Source: Pseudomonas sp. A34-9
GTDB taxonomy: Bacteria; Pseudomonadota; Gammaproteobacteria; Pseudomonadales; Pseudomonadaceae
Assembly: GCF_029543085.1 (NCBI RefSeq)
Contig: NZ_CP119967.1
Coordinates: 4,366,501 to 4,430,500 of the forward strand
Direction of reading: 5' to 3'
Length of the DNA stretch: 64,000 nucleotides
Shown here piece after piece: positions 16,713 to 24,061 of this stretch (the first letter of the stretch is position 1; each line of letters starts with the position of its first letter). The position numbers and the translations under genes were made by a program. The notes under the pieces are model-generated. The model was not told the origin of the DNA and did not search any database. It was given only the letters and a program-made list of their open reading frames with translations.

Positions 16713-17467
16713 CGAACCACCTCGGCCAGCTGCGTGGCAATAAATTCAGCCAACTGCTGATTCAGCTCAGGGATAGGCGGATCAAGATCATCATTTTTCA
16801 CCGGCACCAGAATCTTGCTGCCGGCCACCGGAAACTGCCCGGACTCGCGATTCCAGTGGGCAATGCCGACGCGCCGCGACTCGCCATTGGGCTGGATCAG
16901 CCACAGGTAATCGGCTTCGGCGTCGGCCAGAATCGAGCAGCCTTGCAGGTATTCACGCGCCTCCTGCAACGGCTGATACGGCAAGTGGCACGGCTCGGCG
17001 ACCGCGCCCAGCACTTGCACCTCGTCGACGCGTTTCGGGTAGATCAGCCGATCGCCATTATCGAGACGAATGTTGCGCGCGAAGCCGACTTCCAGCGCCA
17101 CCGGATCGAGATCGGCAATCTGCCTTCCGGTCACTGGCATCTGGCGGACTTCTTCGGCGATGCGTTGCGCCAGCGCCGCCCGACTCGGCCGGTCGAACAG
17201 CCTCGACATGCGCTGCAGCACATCCAGATCAAACAGCACGCCGACCTTGAGCCGCGTCTGCTCTTCAATCAGCGATTGGCGCAGTAACCCGCCCGCCAGC
17301 CAATAGCCTTCGGCATTCGGCACGGCTTCGCTGATCACGTCGAGCAAACGCCCGCCGGGTGGCAACTCGACCGGCCCGGGATGGGCGACATCGCCCGACA
17401 CGGTGACGGCCGCCTGACTCACACTCGCGACCAGCATCAGGCTCGCCGATAACATGCTCAGGCGCAT
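16709..17467 (-). CDS. yjbG: YjbG/GfcC-like capsule biosynthesis protein
   Basis: A 252-residue periplasmic protein of the GfcC/YjbG family. A signal peptide (LSMLSASLMLVASVSQA) precedes VTVSGDVAHPGPVEL, typical of a beta-grasp/SLBB-like domain, and a middle helical region (RLFDRPSRAALAQRI). A second Pro-rich beta-grasp part follows (VQVLGAVAEPCHLPY) with a Cys pair (PCHLPY and QGCSI) that could form a disulphide. ATG 17467 overlaps the yjbF stop as TGATG; a GTG at 17470 is the other option. It sits in the middle of the operon and probably works with YjbF and YjbH in polysaccharide secretion. Confidence 0.87.
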   Translation of the reverse strand: MRLSMLSASLMLVASVSQAAVTVSGDVAHPGPVELPPGGRLLDVISEAVPNAEGYWLAGGLLRQSLIEEQTRLKVGVLFDLDVLQRMSRLFDRPSRAALAQRIAEEVRQMPVTGRQIADLDPVALEVGFARNIRLDNGDRLIYPKRVDEVQVLGAVAEPCHLPYQPLQEAREYLQGCSILADAEADYLWLIQPNGESRRVGIAHWNRESGQFPVAGSKILVPVKNDDLDPPIPELNQQLAEFIATQLAEVVR

Positions 17468-18132
17468 CACGGCAGGTGCCTGCGATCAGGGGTCAGTTGC
17501 ACAACCTTGACGCGCAACTGCGAGGTCAGTTGCTGCTCGCTCTGCAAGATGAAACCGTCACGCGGGTCGACCCAGTAACGATTGGTCGCGCTCAGGCCAA
17601 TGGCCGGGGCGTCAATCTGCTCATCGACACGCAGCACGGTGTATTCCTTGTCGAGAATCTGCAGGGTCTGTTCGGCGCGGCGCGAGAAGCGGCTGTTGAC
17701 GATCACCCCGACTTCCTGGCCCTTGTAGAGGTCGATCCAGCGGCGCGTGGTGAAACCGTCGGCAACGTGATGCAGGCCCTGCTTGAACGGCGAGTCATCG
17801 GCCAGCCGCGTGCCATCGAGATCGCCCTCCAGACCGAGACCGATACTGCGCACGGCGAGGCCATTGCGCAGCAGCAGCACTTGTTTGCCCGAGGCGACCC
17901 AGAACTGCAGGTCTTCGCGCTCGCGCACCAGCGCCAGCACCCCGGAGCCGGACGGCGTGGTCAGTTTCAGTTGCGGATAGTCGACCCCGGCCACCTCGGC
18001 CGCCGACACGTCGACTTCATCCGGGCCGACGACCGCCGCTTTAAGGTTGTTCAACGAAGCGCTCATCAGCGGGTTACAGCCGCACAGCAACGAGGCCGCC
18101 AGCAGGCACAGGCCAACTTTCAAAATATTCAA
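17467..18132 (-). CDS. yjbF: YjbF/GfcB-like lipoprotein
   Basis: A 221-residue outer-membrane lipoprotein of the YjbF/GfcB family. The signal peptide ends in the lipobox LLCGC, with lipidation at the second Cys (about residue 19). The mature part is predicted beta-rich and ends with the family's YWVDPRDGFILQSEQQL. The start is a TTG at 18132 preceded by AAGG about nine bases away, 11 bases after the upstream export-gene stop. It overlaps yjbG by one base (TGATG). The operon order is E, Wza-type, F, G, H. Confidence 0.87.
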   Translation of the reverse strand: MNILKVGLCLLAASLLCGCNPLMSASLNNLKAAVVGPDEVDVSAAEVAGVDYPQLKLTTPSGSGVLALVREREDLQFWVASGKQVLLLRNGLAVRSIGLGLEGDLDGTRLADDSPFKQGLHHVADGFTTRRWIDLYKGQEVGVIVNSRFSRRAEQTLQILDKEYTVLRVDEQIDAPAIGLSATNRYWVDPRDGFILQSEQQLTSQLRVKVVQLTPDRRHLP

Positions 18133-18143
18133 AGTCGGCGACC

Positions 18144-19259
18144 TTATTTGCTGTTGTTACTGTATTCGCTCCAGTTCTTCGCAGCGGAAGCGCCAGTGCC
18201 GACAATCGATGCCGACGGCACCAATTGACTGATCAGACGATTCCAGCGAGTCACGTTGGCAGGCCCGACATACACCACGTCCTGCGGGCGGACTTCGAAG
18301 TGCGAAGCGAGCGCCATGGCGGTCGGCGATTCGGCTTCCAGCTGGTAGATCTTCGCCGGTTCGACATCGAGGTTTTCCACACCACGAATGACGTACACCG
18401 CGTTGCCGTTGGAAGTGGTCTGGCTCAAGCCGCCGACCGAACCGAGCACGTCGGTAAGGTTCATCGTCGCGGTCTTGAAACTCAATGCGCGCGGCTGATT
18501 GACCTCGCCCATCACGTAAATGCGCTTGTTGTCGTTGTACGGCAGATACAGCTGATCGCCGCCCTTGAGGTAGACGTTCTGCAACTCGGAATCCTGCTGA
18601 TTGAGCGAGTCGAGGTTGAGCGGATAAGTGCGGCCGTTGCGGGTCAGCAACAGCCCCGACAAATCGGCGTTGTTGGTGTCGATGCCGGCGGAACCGAGGG
18701 CTTCGACCACGCTCAGCGGATTGGTCGAAATCGCTTGCGGGCCGGCCTTGGCCACCGCGCCGGTGACCACGACTTTCTGGCTGGCAAAACGCAACACCGC
18801 AACATCCACCTGCGGCTCGGCGATGAATGCCGATAGCCGCTGTTCAATGTCCGAGCGCAGTTGCTGGATGGTCCGGCCGGCGGCCTGGACTTCCTTGATG
18901 AACGGGTAATAGAGCGTGCCATCGGAACGCACCAGACGGCCGTTGGCATCGATCTGTTGTTGCGCGCCGGACGGGGCCGTCAGCTCAGGGTGATCCCAGA
19001 CTGTGATGTACAGGACGTCGTTGTTGCCGATGCGGTATTCGGCCGGGGTCGCCAACAGCTCAGGCGGCAGCGACTCACGCTTTTGCGTGGCGCGGTTCAT
19101 GGCAATCAGCTTGGGCGTGATCGGAATCAGCTCGACCCGGCTGCTTTCGCTGGCGCCCTGGCGGGTGATGCTGCCGGTGCTGAGGTATTGACCGGGGGAA
19201 AACATGCAACCTTGCAAAGCGAGACTTGCCAACATTAAAAGATAAACACTACGAGTCAT
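18144..19259 (-). CDS. wza: Wza-type polysaccharide export (OPX) lipoprotein
   Basis: A 371-residue outer-membrane export lipoprotein. A signal peptide with lipobox LQGC leads into a polysaccharide-export (Poly_export) domain: IGNNDVLYITVWDHPELTAP, the VDVAVLRFASQKVVVTGAV strand, then SLBB repeats (DNKRIYVMGEVNQPRAL). The C-terminal RWNRLISQLVPS segment resembles the amphipathic helix that forms the outer-membrane pore in Wza. It lies between yjbE and yjbF, an arrangement comparable to the E. coli gfc operon, which has a Wza homologue (GfcE). It probably partners the Wzc-type kinase 10 kb away in the same locus. Confidence 0.9.
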   Translation of the reverse strand: MTRSVYLLMLASLALQGCMFSPGQYLSTGSITRQGASESSRVELIPITPKLIAMNRATQKRESLPPELLATPAEYRIGNNDVLYITVWDHPELTAPSGAQQQIDANGRLVRSDGTLYYPFIKEVQAAGRTIQQLRSDIEQRLSAFIAEPQVDVAVLRFASQKVVVTGAVAKAGPQAISTNPLSVVEALGSAGIDTNNADLSGLLLTRNGRTYPLNLDSLNQQDSELQNVYLKGGDQLYLPYNDNKRIYVMGEVNQPRALSFKTATMNLTDVLGSVGGLSQTTSNGNAVYVIRGVENLDVEPAKIYQLEAESPTAMALASHFEVRPQDVVYVGPANVTRWNRLISQLVPSASIVGTGASAAKNWSEYSNNSK

Positions 19260-19288
19260 AATGGCACTACGCTATTCAAGGGCGAATC

Positions 19289-19318
19289 CAAAAACAAAGT
19301 CACCCGACTTGCGTCGGG
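19289..19318 (-). terminator. attenuator-like hairpin between yjbE and wza
   Basis: CCCGAC-GCAA-GTCGGG on the minus strand (19318-19303) is followed by a U-rich run ending TTTGTTTTT. It lies in the gap between yjbE and the wza-type gene and could make yjbE more abundant than the downstream genes. Confidence 0.6.
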
Positions 19319-19349
19319 CGACCTTGTACTGCACTAACAGAACTTCCTG

Positions 19350-19586
19350 TTAGTTATGCGTGCCGGTGGTGCCGGTGGTACCCGTCGTACCGGTGGTACC
19401 GCCGTTGGCACTGCCACCGCTGTTAGACGCCGCTACAGCACTGGCAACCATTGCAGTACTGGCTGCGGGCGCTTGAGAAGCCGCCACGTTGCCACCTACA
19501 TTGGTTACCGCTGTCAGCGGTGCTTCAGCGGCGGCAGCCCAGTTGCTCAACATCGTCAACAGGGCAACTGCCATCACTTTTTTCAT
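19350..19586 (-). CDS. yjbE: YjbE/GfcA-like small exported protein
   Basis: A 78-residue protein with a signal peptide (MKKVMAVALLTMLSNWAAAA) and a low-complexity mature part of Ala, Ser, Val, Gly and Thr, ending in Gly-Thr-Thr repeats. This matches E. coli YjbE in size, composition and position as the first gene of a yjb operon. AAAGGAG lies six bases before the start. The function is unknown; E. coli yjbEFGH overexpression changes extracellular polysaccharide. The repetitive tail is encoded by near-perfect 9-base repeats, which stay in frame when copy number changes. Confidence 0.8.
   Translation of the reverse strand: MKKVMAVALLTMLSNWAAAAEAPLTAVTNVGGNVAASQAPAASTAMVASAVAASNSGGSANGGTTGTTGTTGTTGTHN
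19360..19404. repeat. five tandem 9-bp repeats inside yjbE
   Basis: GTGCCGGTG, GTGCCGGTG, GTACCCGTC, GTACCGGTG, GTACCGCCG: five tandem units encoding the Gly-Thr-rich tail of the YjbE-like protein. Loss or gain of a unit changes length but not frame. Confidence 0.75.
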
Positions 19587-19816
19587 ATCAACTCCTTTCT
19601 AACATTCGACCTGTTAAAAAACCGGTCTGAGTTAGCGGTGGTGAGTTCAAGTCCGCAAAAAGCGCGAACAAGATCCGTTGTTCTTTCACAGTCTTACCCA
19701 ACTGATAAAAGTCGAACGGCAGGTTTATATCTACGGACTTGCAAAAGGCATTGCCAGTGTAATTTCCCGACGTTATCTAACAACCTGACTGAAAATAACA
19801 TTGGGTTAAATGGCCA
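19587..19816 (-). promoter_or_regulatory. yjb operon promoter region
   Basis: About 230 bases upstream of yjbE and downstream of galE. It carries GACTGAAAATAAC at 19787-19799, a near copy of the motif found upstream of galU and the EPS glycosidase. No terminator is evident after galE, so galE to yjb read-through is possible. Confidence 0.4.
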
Positions 19817-20833
19817 TCATCCCAAGTAGCCTTTGGGGTGGTTGGATTGCCAGCGCCAAGTGTCGGTGACCATGTCCTGCAAGTTGCGTGTGGCTTTCCA
19901 GCCCAGCTCTTTTGCAGCCTTGGAAGCGTCGGCCCAACTCTCGGCAATATCCCCGGAGCGGCGCGGCATCATCCGATACGGCACCGGTTGCCCGCAGGCC
20001 TGTTCGAAGGCGTGGAGCACTTGCAGCACGCTGTAGCCATCGCCCGTGCCAAGGTTCCAGGTATGAATGCCGGTGCGTCCGGAGATGGACTGCAACGCCT
20101 TCAGGTGACCGTCCGCGAGATCGACGACGTGGATGTAATCGCGCACGCCGGTGCCGTCGATGGTCGGGTAATCGTTGCCGAAGATCGACAGCTCTTGCAG
20201 GCTGCCGACCGCCACCTGACTGATGTAAGGCACCAGATTATTCGGGATGCCGTTGGGGTCTTCGCCCATGTGCCCGCTGGCGTGGGCGCCGATCGGGTTG
20301 AAGTAACGCAGCAAAGCGATGCTCCAGCGCGGCTCGGCCAAGCTCAGGTCACGCAGGACGTTCTCGACGATCAGCTTGGACTGGCCGTAAGGATTGGTCG
20401 GATTTCCGGTGGGAAAATCCTCGCGGATCGGCATCTGCTCAGGCTCGCCATAAACCGTGGCCGACGAGCTGAACACCAGTCGAAACACCCCCGCCGCGGC
20501 CATCGCCTGGCACAGATTAATGCTGCCGCTGACGTTGGTCTCGTAGTACTCGAGCGGTTTGCGCACGCTCTCGCCGACCGCTTTCAGGCCAGCGAAATGC
20601 AGCACCGCTTCGATGTTGTGCTCGCGGAAGATCCGGTCGAGCAGTGCCCGGTCACAGACATCGCCGCGAATCATCCAGGCACTCTTGCCGCAGATGGTTT
20701 CAACGGCGTGCAATGCCGCTTCGCTGCTGTTGCAAAGATTATCCAGTACAACAACTTCATAACCTGCTTCAAGCAATGCAAGTGTGGTATGCGAGCCGAT
20801 ATAGCCGGCGCCACCCGTTACCAGAATCTTCAT
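19817..20833 (-). CDS. galE: UDP-glucose 4-epimerase
   Basis: A 338-residue NAD-dependent short-chain dehydrogenase-type epimerase interconverting UDP-glucose and UDP-galactose. It shows the N-terminal VTGGAGYIGSHT nucleotide loop, LHFAGLKAVGES, the catalytic Ser/Tyr/Lys set (SSSATVYG and NPYGQSK), LRYFNPIGAH and DGTGVRDYIHV. All are typical of GalE. ATG 20833 gives the canonical KILVTGGAGYIGS start; a 14-residue longer frame is unlikely. Together with the nearby galU it would supply both UDP-hexoses to the EPS locus. Confidence 0.95.
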   Translation of the reverse strand: MKILVTGGAGYIGSHTTLALLEAGYEVVVLDNLCNSSEAALHAVETICGKSAWMIRGDVCDRALLDRIFREHNIEAVLHFAGLKAVGESVRKPLEYYETNVSGSINLCQAMAAAGVFRLVFSSSATVYGEPEQMPIREDFPTGNPTNPYGQSKLIVENVLRDLSLAEPRWSIALLRYFNPIGAHASGHMGEDPNGIPNNLVPYISQVAVGSLQELSIFGNDYPTIDGTGVRDYIHVVDLADGHLKALQSISGRTGIHTWNLGTGDGYSVLQVLHAFEQACGQPVPYRMMPRRSGDIAESWADASKAAKELGWKATRNLQDMVTDTWRWQSNHPKGYLG

Positions 20834-21225
20834 AGCGCGGTCCGTCTTTGGAATGAGTGACAAGTAACGTGTCAAGCCCGTTTTATTGAAGATGTGTCAC
20901 AATCCACACAAACCAGGCGACAACAATCGAAAACAAAACTAGTTCAATGACTGGCAATAAATATTTTTGCAGGTCAGACTGTATTGCTCGCTACTTATTA
21001 GCACTCCCCGCACACTCATCACTATCAACAGATACCGACTAAAAATAACTAACAAGGCACTAACCGACATCTCATAACATTGTCGCGCTTTACCGTCACG
21101 AGCATTTGCCATTAATAACCTGACTCAGGTATTAAAGTAAGCCTTCAATCCAACATTGAAACTTGCGGCCGTTGTTAAAGGCCCGCATCCGTCGCCTGTG
21201 TTCCATGACTGTCCAGGATACTTTT
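20834..21225. other. galE-galU divergent promoter region
   Basis: About 390 AT-rich bases with no gene, holding two divergent promoters. GACTAAAAATAACT at 21037-21050 is identical to a site upstream of the EPS glycosidase gene. Confidence 0.5.
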
Positions 21226-22059
21226 ATGATTCGTAAATGTTTGTTCCCCGCTGCCGGCTATGGCACGCGTTTCCTGCCGGCCACCAAAGCCATGCCGAAA
21301 GAAATGCTGCCGATCGTCAACAAGCCGTTGATCGAATACGCCGTTGAAGAAGCGCGGGACGCCGGCCTGCAACACATGGCCATCGTCACCGGTCGTGGCA
21401 AGCGTGCGCTGGAAGACCATTTCGACATCAGCTACGAACTCGAACACCAGATCCGTGGCACCGAGAAAGAGAAATTCCTCGCCGGCACCCGCGAGCTGAT
21501 CAACACCTGCACCTTCTCCTACACCCGTCAGGTGGAAATGAAGGGCCTGGGCCACGCGATTCTCAGCGGTCGCCCGCTGATCGGCGACGAACCCTTCGCC
21601 GTGGTGCTGGCCGATGACCTGTGCCTGAACCTGGAAGGTGACGGCGTGCTCACGCAGATGATTGAGCTGTACAAGAAATTCCGCTGCTCGATCGTCGCCA
21701 TCCAGGAAGTCCCGGCCGACCAGACCCACAAGTACGGGGTGATCGCCGGCGAGCTGATGTCCGACGGCATCTACCGGGTCAACAACATGGTGGAAAAACC
21801 GGCCCCGCAAGACGCGCCATCGAACCTGGCGATCATCGGCCGCTACATCCTCACCCCGGACATTTTCGACCTGATCGCCGACACCCAACCGGGCAAGGGC
21901 GGCGAAATCCAGATCACCGACGCGCTGATGAAACAGGCACAGAACGGTTGCGTGCTGGCCTACAAGTTCAAAGGCCTGCGCTTTGACTGCGGCGACGCCG
22001 AGGGTTACTTGCAGGCGACCAATTTCTGCTACGAAAACGTTTACCTCAAAGGCCGCTGA
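21226..22059 (+). CDS. galU: UTP-glucose-1-phosphate uridylyltransferase
   Basis: This 277-residue nucleotidyltransferase makes UDP-glucose from glucose-1-phosphate and UTP. It has the signature FPAAGYGTRFLPATKAMPKEML, then PLIEYAVEEA, VVLADDLC (metal-binding Asp), VEKP, and GGEIQITDAL with FDCGDAEGYL near the C-terminus. ATG 21226 has AGGA at 21215-21218; ATG 21205 is possible but weaker. It is divergent from galE within the EPS locus and carries a shared promoter motif, so it may be an EPS-dedicated copy. Confidence 0.95.
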   Translation: MIRKCLFPAAGYGTRFLPATKAMPKEMLPIVNKPLIEYAVEEARDAGLQHMAIVTGRGKRALEDHFDISYELEHQIRGTEKEKFLAGTRELINTCTFSYTRQVEMKGLGHAILSGRPLIGDEPFAVVLADDLCLNLEGDGVLTQMIELYKKFRCSIVAIQEVPADQTHKYGVIAGELMSDGIYRVNNMVEKPAPQDAPSNLAIIGRYILTPDIFDLIADTQPGKGGEIQITDALMKQAQNGCVLAYKFKGLRFDCGDAEGYLQATNFCYENVYLKGR

Positions 22060-22088
22060 GACGGCTCCCTTCACCCAACGAGGCCACC

Positions 22089-22493
22089 ATGAACATTGCA
22101 CAACATTCCGTAGAGATTGAACGCGAGGTGGGTAACCTCGGGGTGATGAGTTGGTTGTCACGCCATCAGCCGTTGCCCAGCGCCAATGAGTCCTGGCTGG
22201 GGACGATTCTGCTGGTGGAGCGGATTGGCGTGTTTCCCGCGTCCGGCGATATTCGCCGGCCGCTGCGCGATCCCTATCCCCTGCTCGCCCATCTGAAGAA
22301 AATGTATGGCGAGCAGGCGCTGGAAATGGATGACCGTGACGGGTTGAAGGTGATCTTCGGTGACTGGCGCTTTCGCGTGCGGATTTGCTGCAACGACCCG
22401 GCGATCATCATCAACGTGGAGACCCGTTGTGATACACGCTTGATGCCGCAGAAGCTTGCGGAATTGCTCGAGCAGGTCGACGCCTTCGAATAA
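22089..22493 (+). CDS. free-standing phosphomannomutase domain IV-like protein
   Basis: A 134-residue protein that aligns by eye with the C-terminal end of the CpsG/ManB phosphomannomutases: FPASGDIRRPL, EQALEMDDRDGLKVIF, GDWRFRVR and INVETRCDTRLM. Catalytic domains I-III are absent. The phosphate-binding loop, normally RxSNTEP, reads RICCNDP, so the key Ser, Thr and Glu are lost. It cannot be a mutase alone. GAGG precedes ATG 22089, 29 bases after galU, so the two are probably co-transcribed. It could be a decayed gene kept as a small sugar-phosphate-binding or partner protein; the intact frame argues against a recent pseudogene. Confidence 0.7.
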   Translation: MNIAQHSVEIEREVGNLGVMSWLSRHQPLPSANESWLGTILLVERIGVFPASGDIRRPLRDPYPLLAHLKKMYGEQALEMDDRDGLKVIFGDWRFRVRICCNDPAIIINVETRCDTRLMPQKLAELLEQVDAFE

Positions 22494-22502
22494 CTCCTCA
22501 GC

Positions 22503-22668
22503 TGAGCGCTCCCACGCGGAGCAACTGATCGTTCCCATGCGGAGCACCTGATCGTTCCCACGCTCCGCGTGGGAATGCATCCAGTGACGCTCTGCGTCAC
22601 CCAGCGAAGGGACGCGGAGCATCTCGGGCGGCATTCCCACGCGAAGCGTGGGAACGATCACCGCTCCA
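22503..22668. repeat. GATCGTTCCCACGC-type palindromic repeat cluster
   Basis: Contains several copies of (GA)TCGTTCCCACGC...GCGTGGGAA and CCCACGCGGAGCA, plus inverted partners (GCATTCCCACGCGAAGCGTGGGAACGATCA). This is a second intergenic palindrome family, distinct from the GTGGGAGCGAGC REPs, and is found again at 42972-43079. Confidence 0.8.
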
Positions 22669-22679
22669 GGGTTTGCGTG

Positions 22680-23810
22680 TTATTCAGGGGCGGCGTCGCA
22701 ACGATCCTTGGCGCCCATGATCCAGCCATAAAAGTAATCAGCAATCACCTTCCCACCCGTGGCCGGCACCGGATGAATCTTGTCCGGGCCGATCATCGCC
22801 GCCGCATAGCGCTTGACGTCGGGACCGAACGCACACTGAAGATTGGCGTACCCCAAGTGCTGCTCCCGCGCCCAAGGCGCAAGCACTTGCGCATACGCCG
22901 ACATCGGATAAGCGCTGGAGCGCGTGGTGTCCTGACGCATGATCAGGTTGATGCTCGCCTGCGGTTGAATCTCGCGCAGCATGCCCACCAGCCCCTGAAC
23001 GTTCTGCAGGTACTGCGCAGGCTTCACGCCGAAACCCTGATCGTTGCCACCGAGCATGATCAGGTAAACGTCTGCGGGGATCTTCGACACGGCGGCTTTC
23101 CACTGCACCTGCCATTGCGGATCCTGGTGATAGAAATCCGCAGAGGCCGCGCCCGATGCCGCCAGTTTCGACACCCGCACGCCGTTCTGATCGTTGCTCA
23201 TCCACAGGCCGAACAACGTCGGTGCGCCCTTCACCACTTCCAGTTTGAAGGACCAGTCTTTCGCTGCGGACAGGCCTGCCAATGGCATTTCCTGAACCCC
23301 GGCGCCTGTCAGCGTCATGGGCTGCCAATCTGCTGAAGGGGACCAGCGGTAACGGATCTCAGCGGATTCGCCAGTGCCCAGGTAAAGCAATTTCGCCTGA
23401 GTAACCGCCGTATCGATGCGCGGCGTAGGGCTGGCATCGACTTGCAGCCAGGCGCCGGGCCGGCCTGTGACCGTGCGACTGTCCGGACTCGCCTGGCCCA
23501 GGCCTGAAACCTTCCAGTCGCCGCCAAAGTACTTGTCACTGCTGCGGGTGTATTTGAAATGCGTGCCGCCCAGCGCGGCACCGTGGTTGAAACCGACGTA
23601 ACCCGGCCCGGCAAAACCGACGTCCCCGGCCACGCGCTGCACCAGTTTGTTCAGGTAGAAATCCTGCCCGGCGGTGTAGCTGTCGCCGATTACCGAGACT
23701 GACAACACCTTGCCGGCCTTGCCATCACGCCACTGCGCAAAACGCTCGCGCGCATCGCCTGCCTCAACTACCGAGGCCGCGACGGGTTGCGCGTCATCCA
23801 CTGCCAACAT
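22680..23810 (-). CDS. SGNH/GDSL-family hydrolase in EPS locus
   Basis: A 376-residue SGNH esterase-fold protein. Block I is SVIGDSYTAG with the nucleophilic Ser, a Gly-containing block is near GPGYVGFN, block III is MLGGNDQG (Asn), and block V is PDKIHPV (Asp and His). Such enzymes add or remove acyl groups, so it may trim acetyl or succinyl groups on the EPS. No signal peptide is present although an exported role would be expected, and an in-frame TGA lies just four codons before ATG 23810. AGGA is in that gap. A large palindrome array starts 30 bases upstream and may have cut off an original 5' end. Confidence 0.78.
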   Translation of the reverse strand: MLAVDDAQPVAASVVEAGDARERFAQWRDGKAGKVLSVSVIGDSYTAGQDFYLNKLVQRVAGDVGFAGPGYVGFNHGAALGGTHFKYTRSSDKYFGGDWKVSGLGQASPDSRTVTGRPGAWLQVDASPTPRIDTAVTQAKLLYLGTGESAEIRYRWSPSADWQPMTLTGAGVQEMPLAGLSAAKDWSFKLEVVKGAPTLFGLWMSNDQNGVRVSKLAASGAASADFYHQDPQWQVQWKAAVSKIPADVYLIMLGGNDQGFGVKPAQYLQNVQGLVGMLREIQPQASINLIMRQDTTRSSAYPMSAYAQVLAPWAREQHLGYANLQCAFGPDVKRYAAAMIGPDKIHPVPATGGKVIADYFYGWIMGAKDRCDAAPE

Positions 23811-23839
23811 GCAAAATTTCCTTCAGTCTGGAATGGCCC

Positions 23840-24058
23840 CTTCGCGAGCAGGTCGAATCGTCGCACCGTCGCTCCCACAGGGATTGTGTGATTTGCAGAG
23901 ATATCTTGTAGGAGCTGTCGAGTGAAACGAGGCTGCGATCTTTTGATCCTGCGCTTTAAAAAACAAGATCAAAAGATCGCAGCGTGCCGCAGCTCCTACA
24001 GGGGGCTTGTGTACGACATGTGAGAGCGACGGTGCGACGATTCGACCTGCTCGCGAAG
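23840..24058. repeat. nested palindrome with perfect 35-bp arms
   Basis: The outer arms 23840-23874 and 24024-24058 are exact inverted copies over 35 bases and contain half of a standard REP (CGCGAGCAGGTCGAATCGTCG...). Inside is a second palindrome: TGTAGGAGCTG/CAGCTCCTACA (ends 23908 and 24000) and a perfect 17-base stem, GCTGCGATCTTTTGATC at 23932-23948 with its complement at 23967-23983. Different REP types are thus nested between the esterase and acyltransferase genes. Confidence 0.9.
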
Positions 24059-24061
24059 CGC

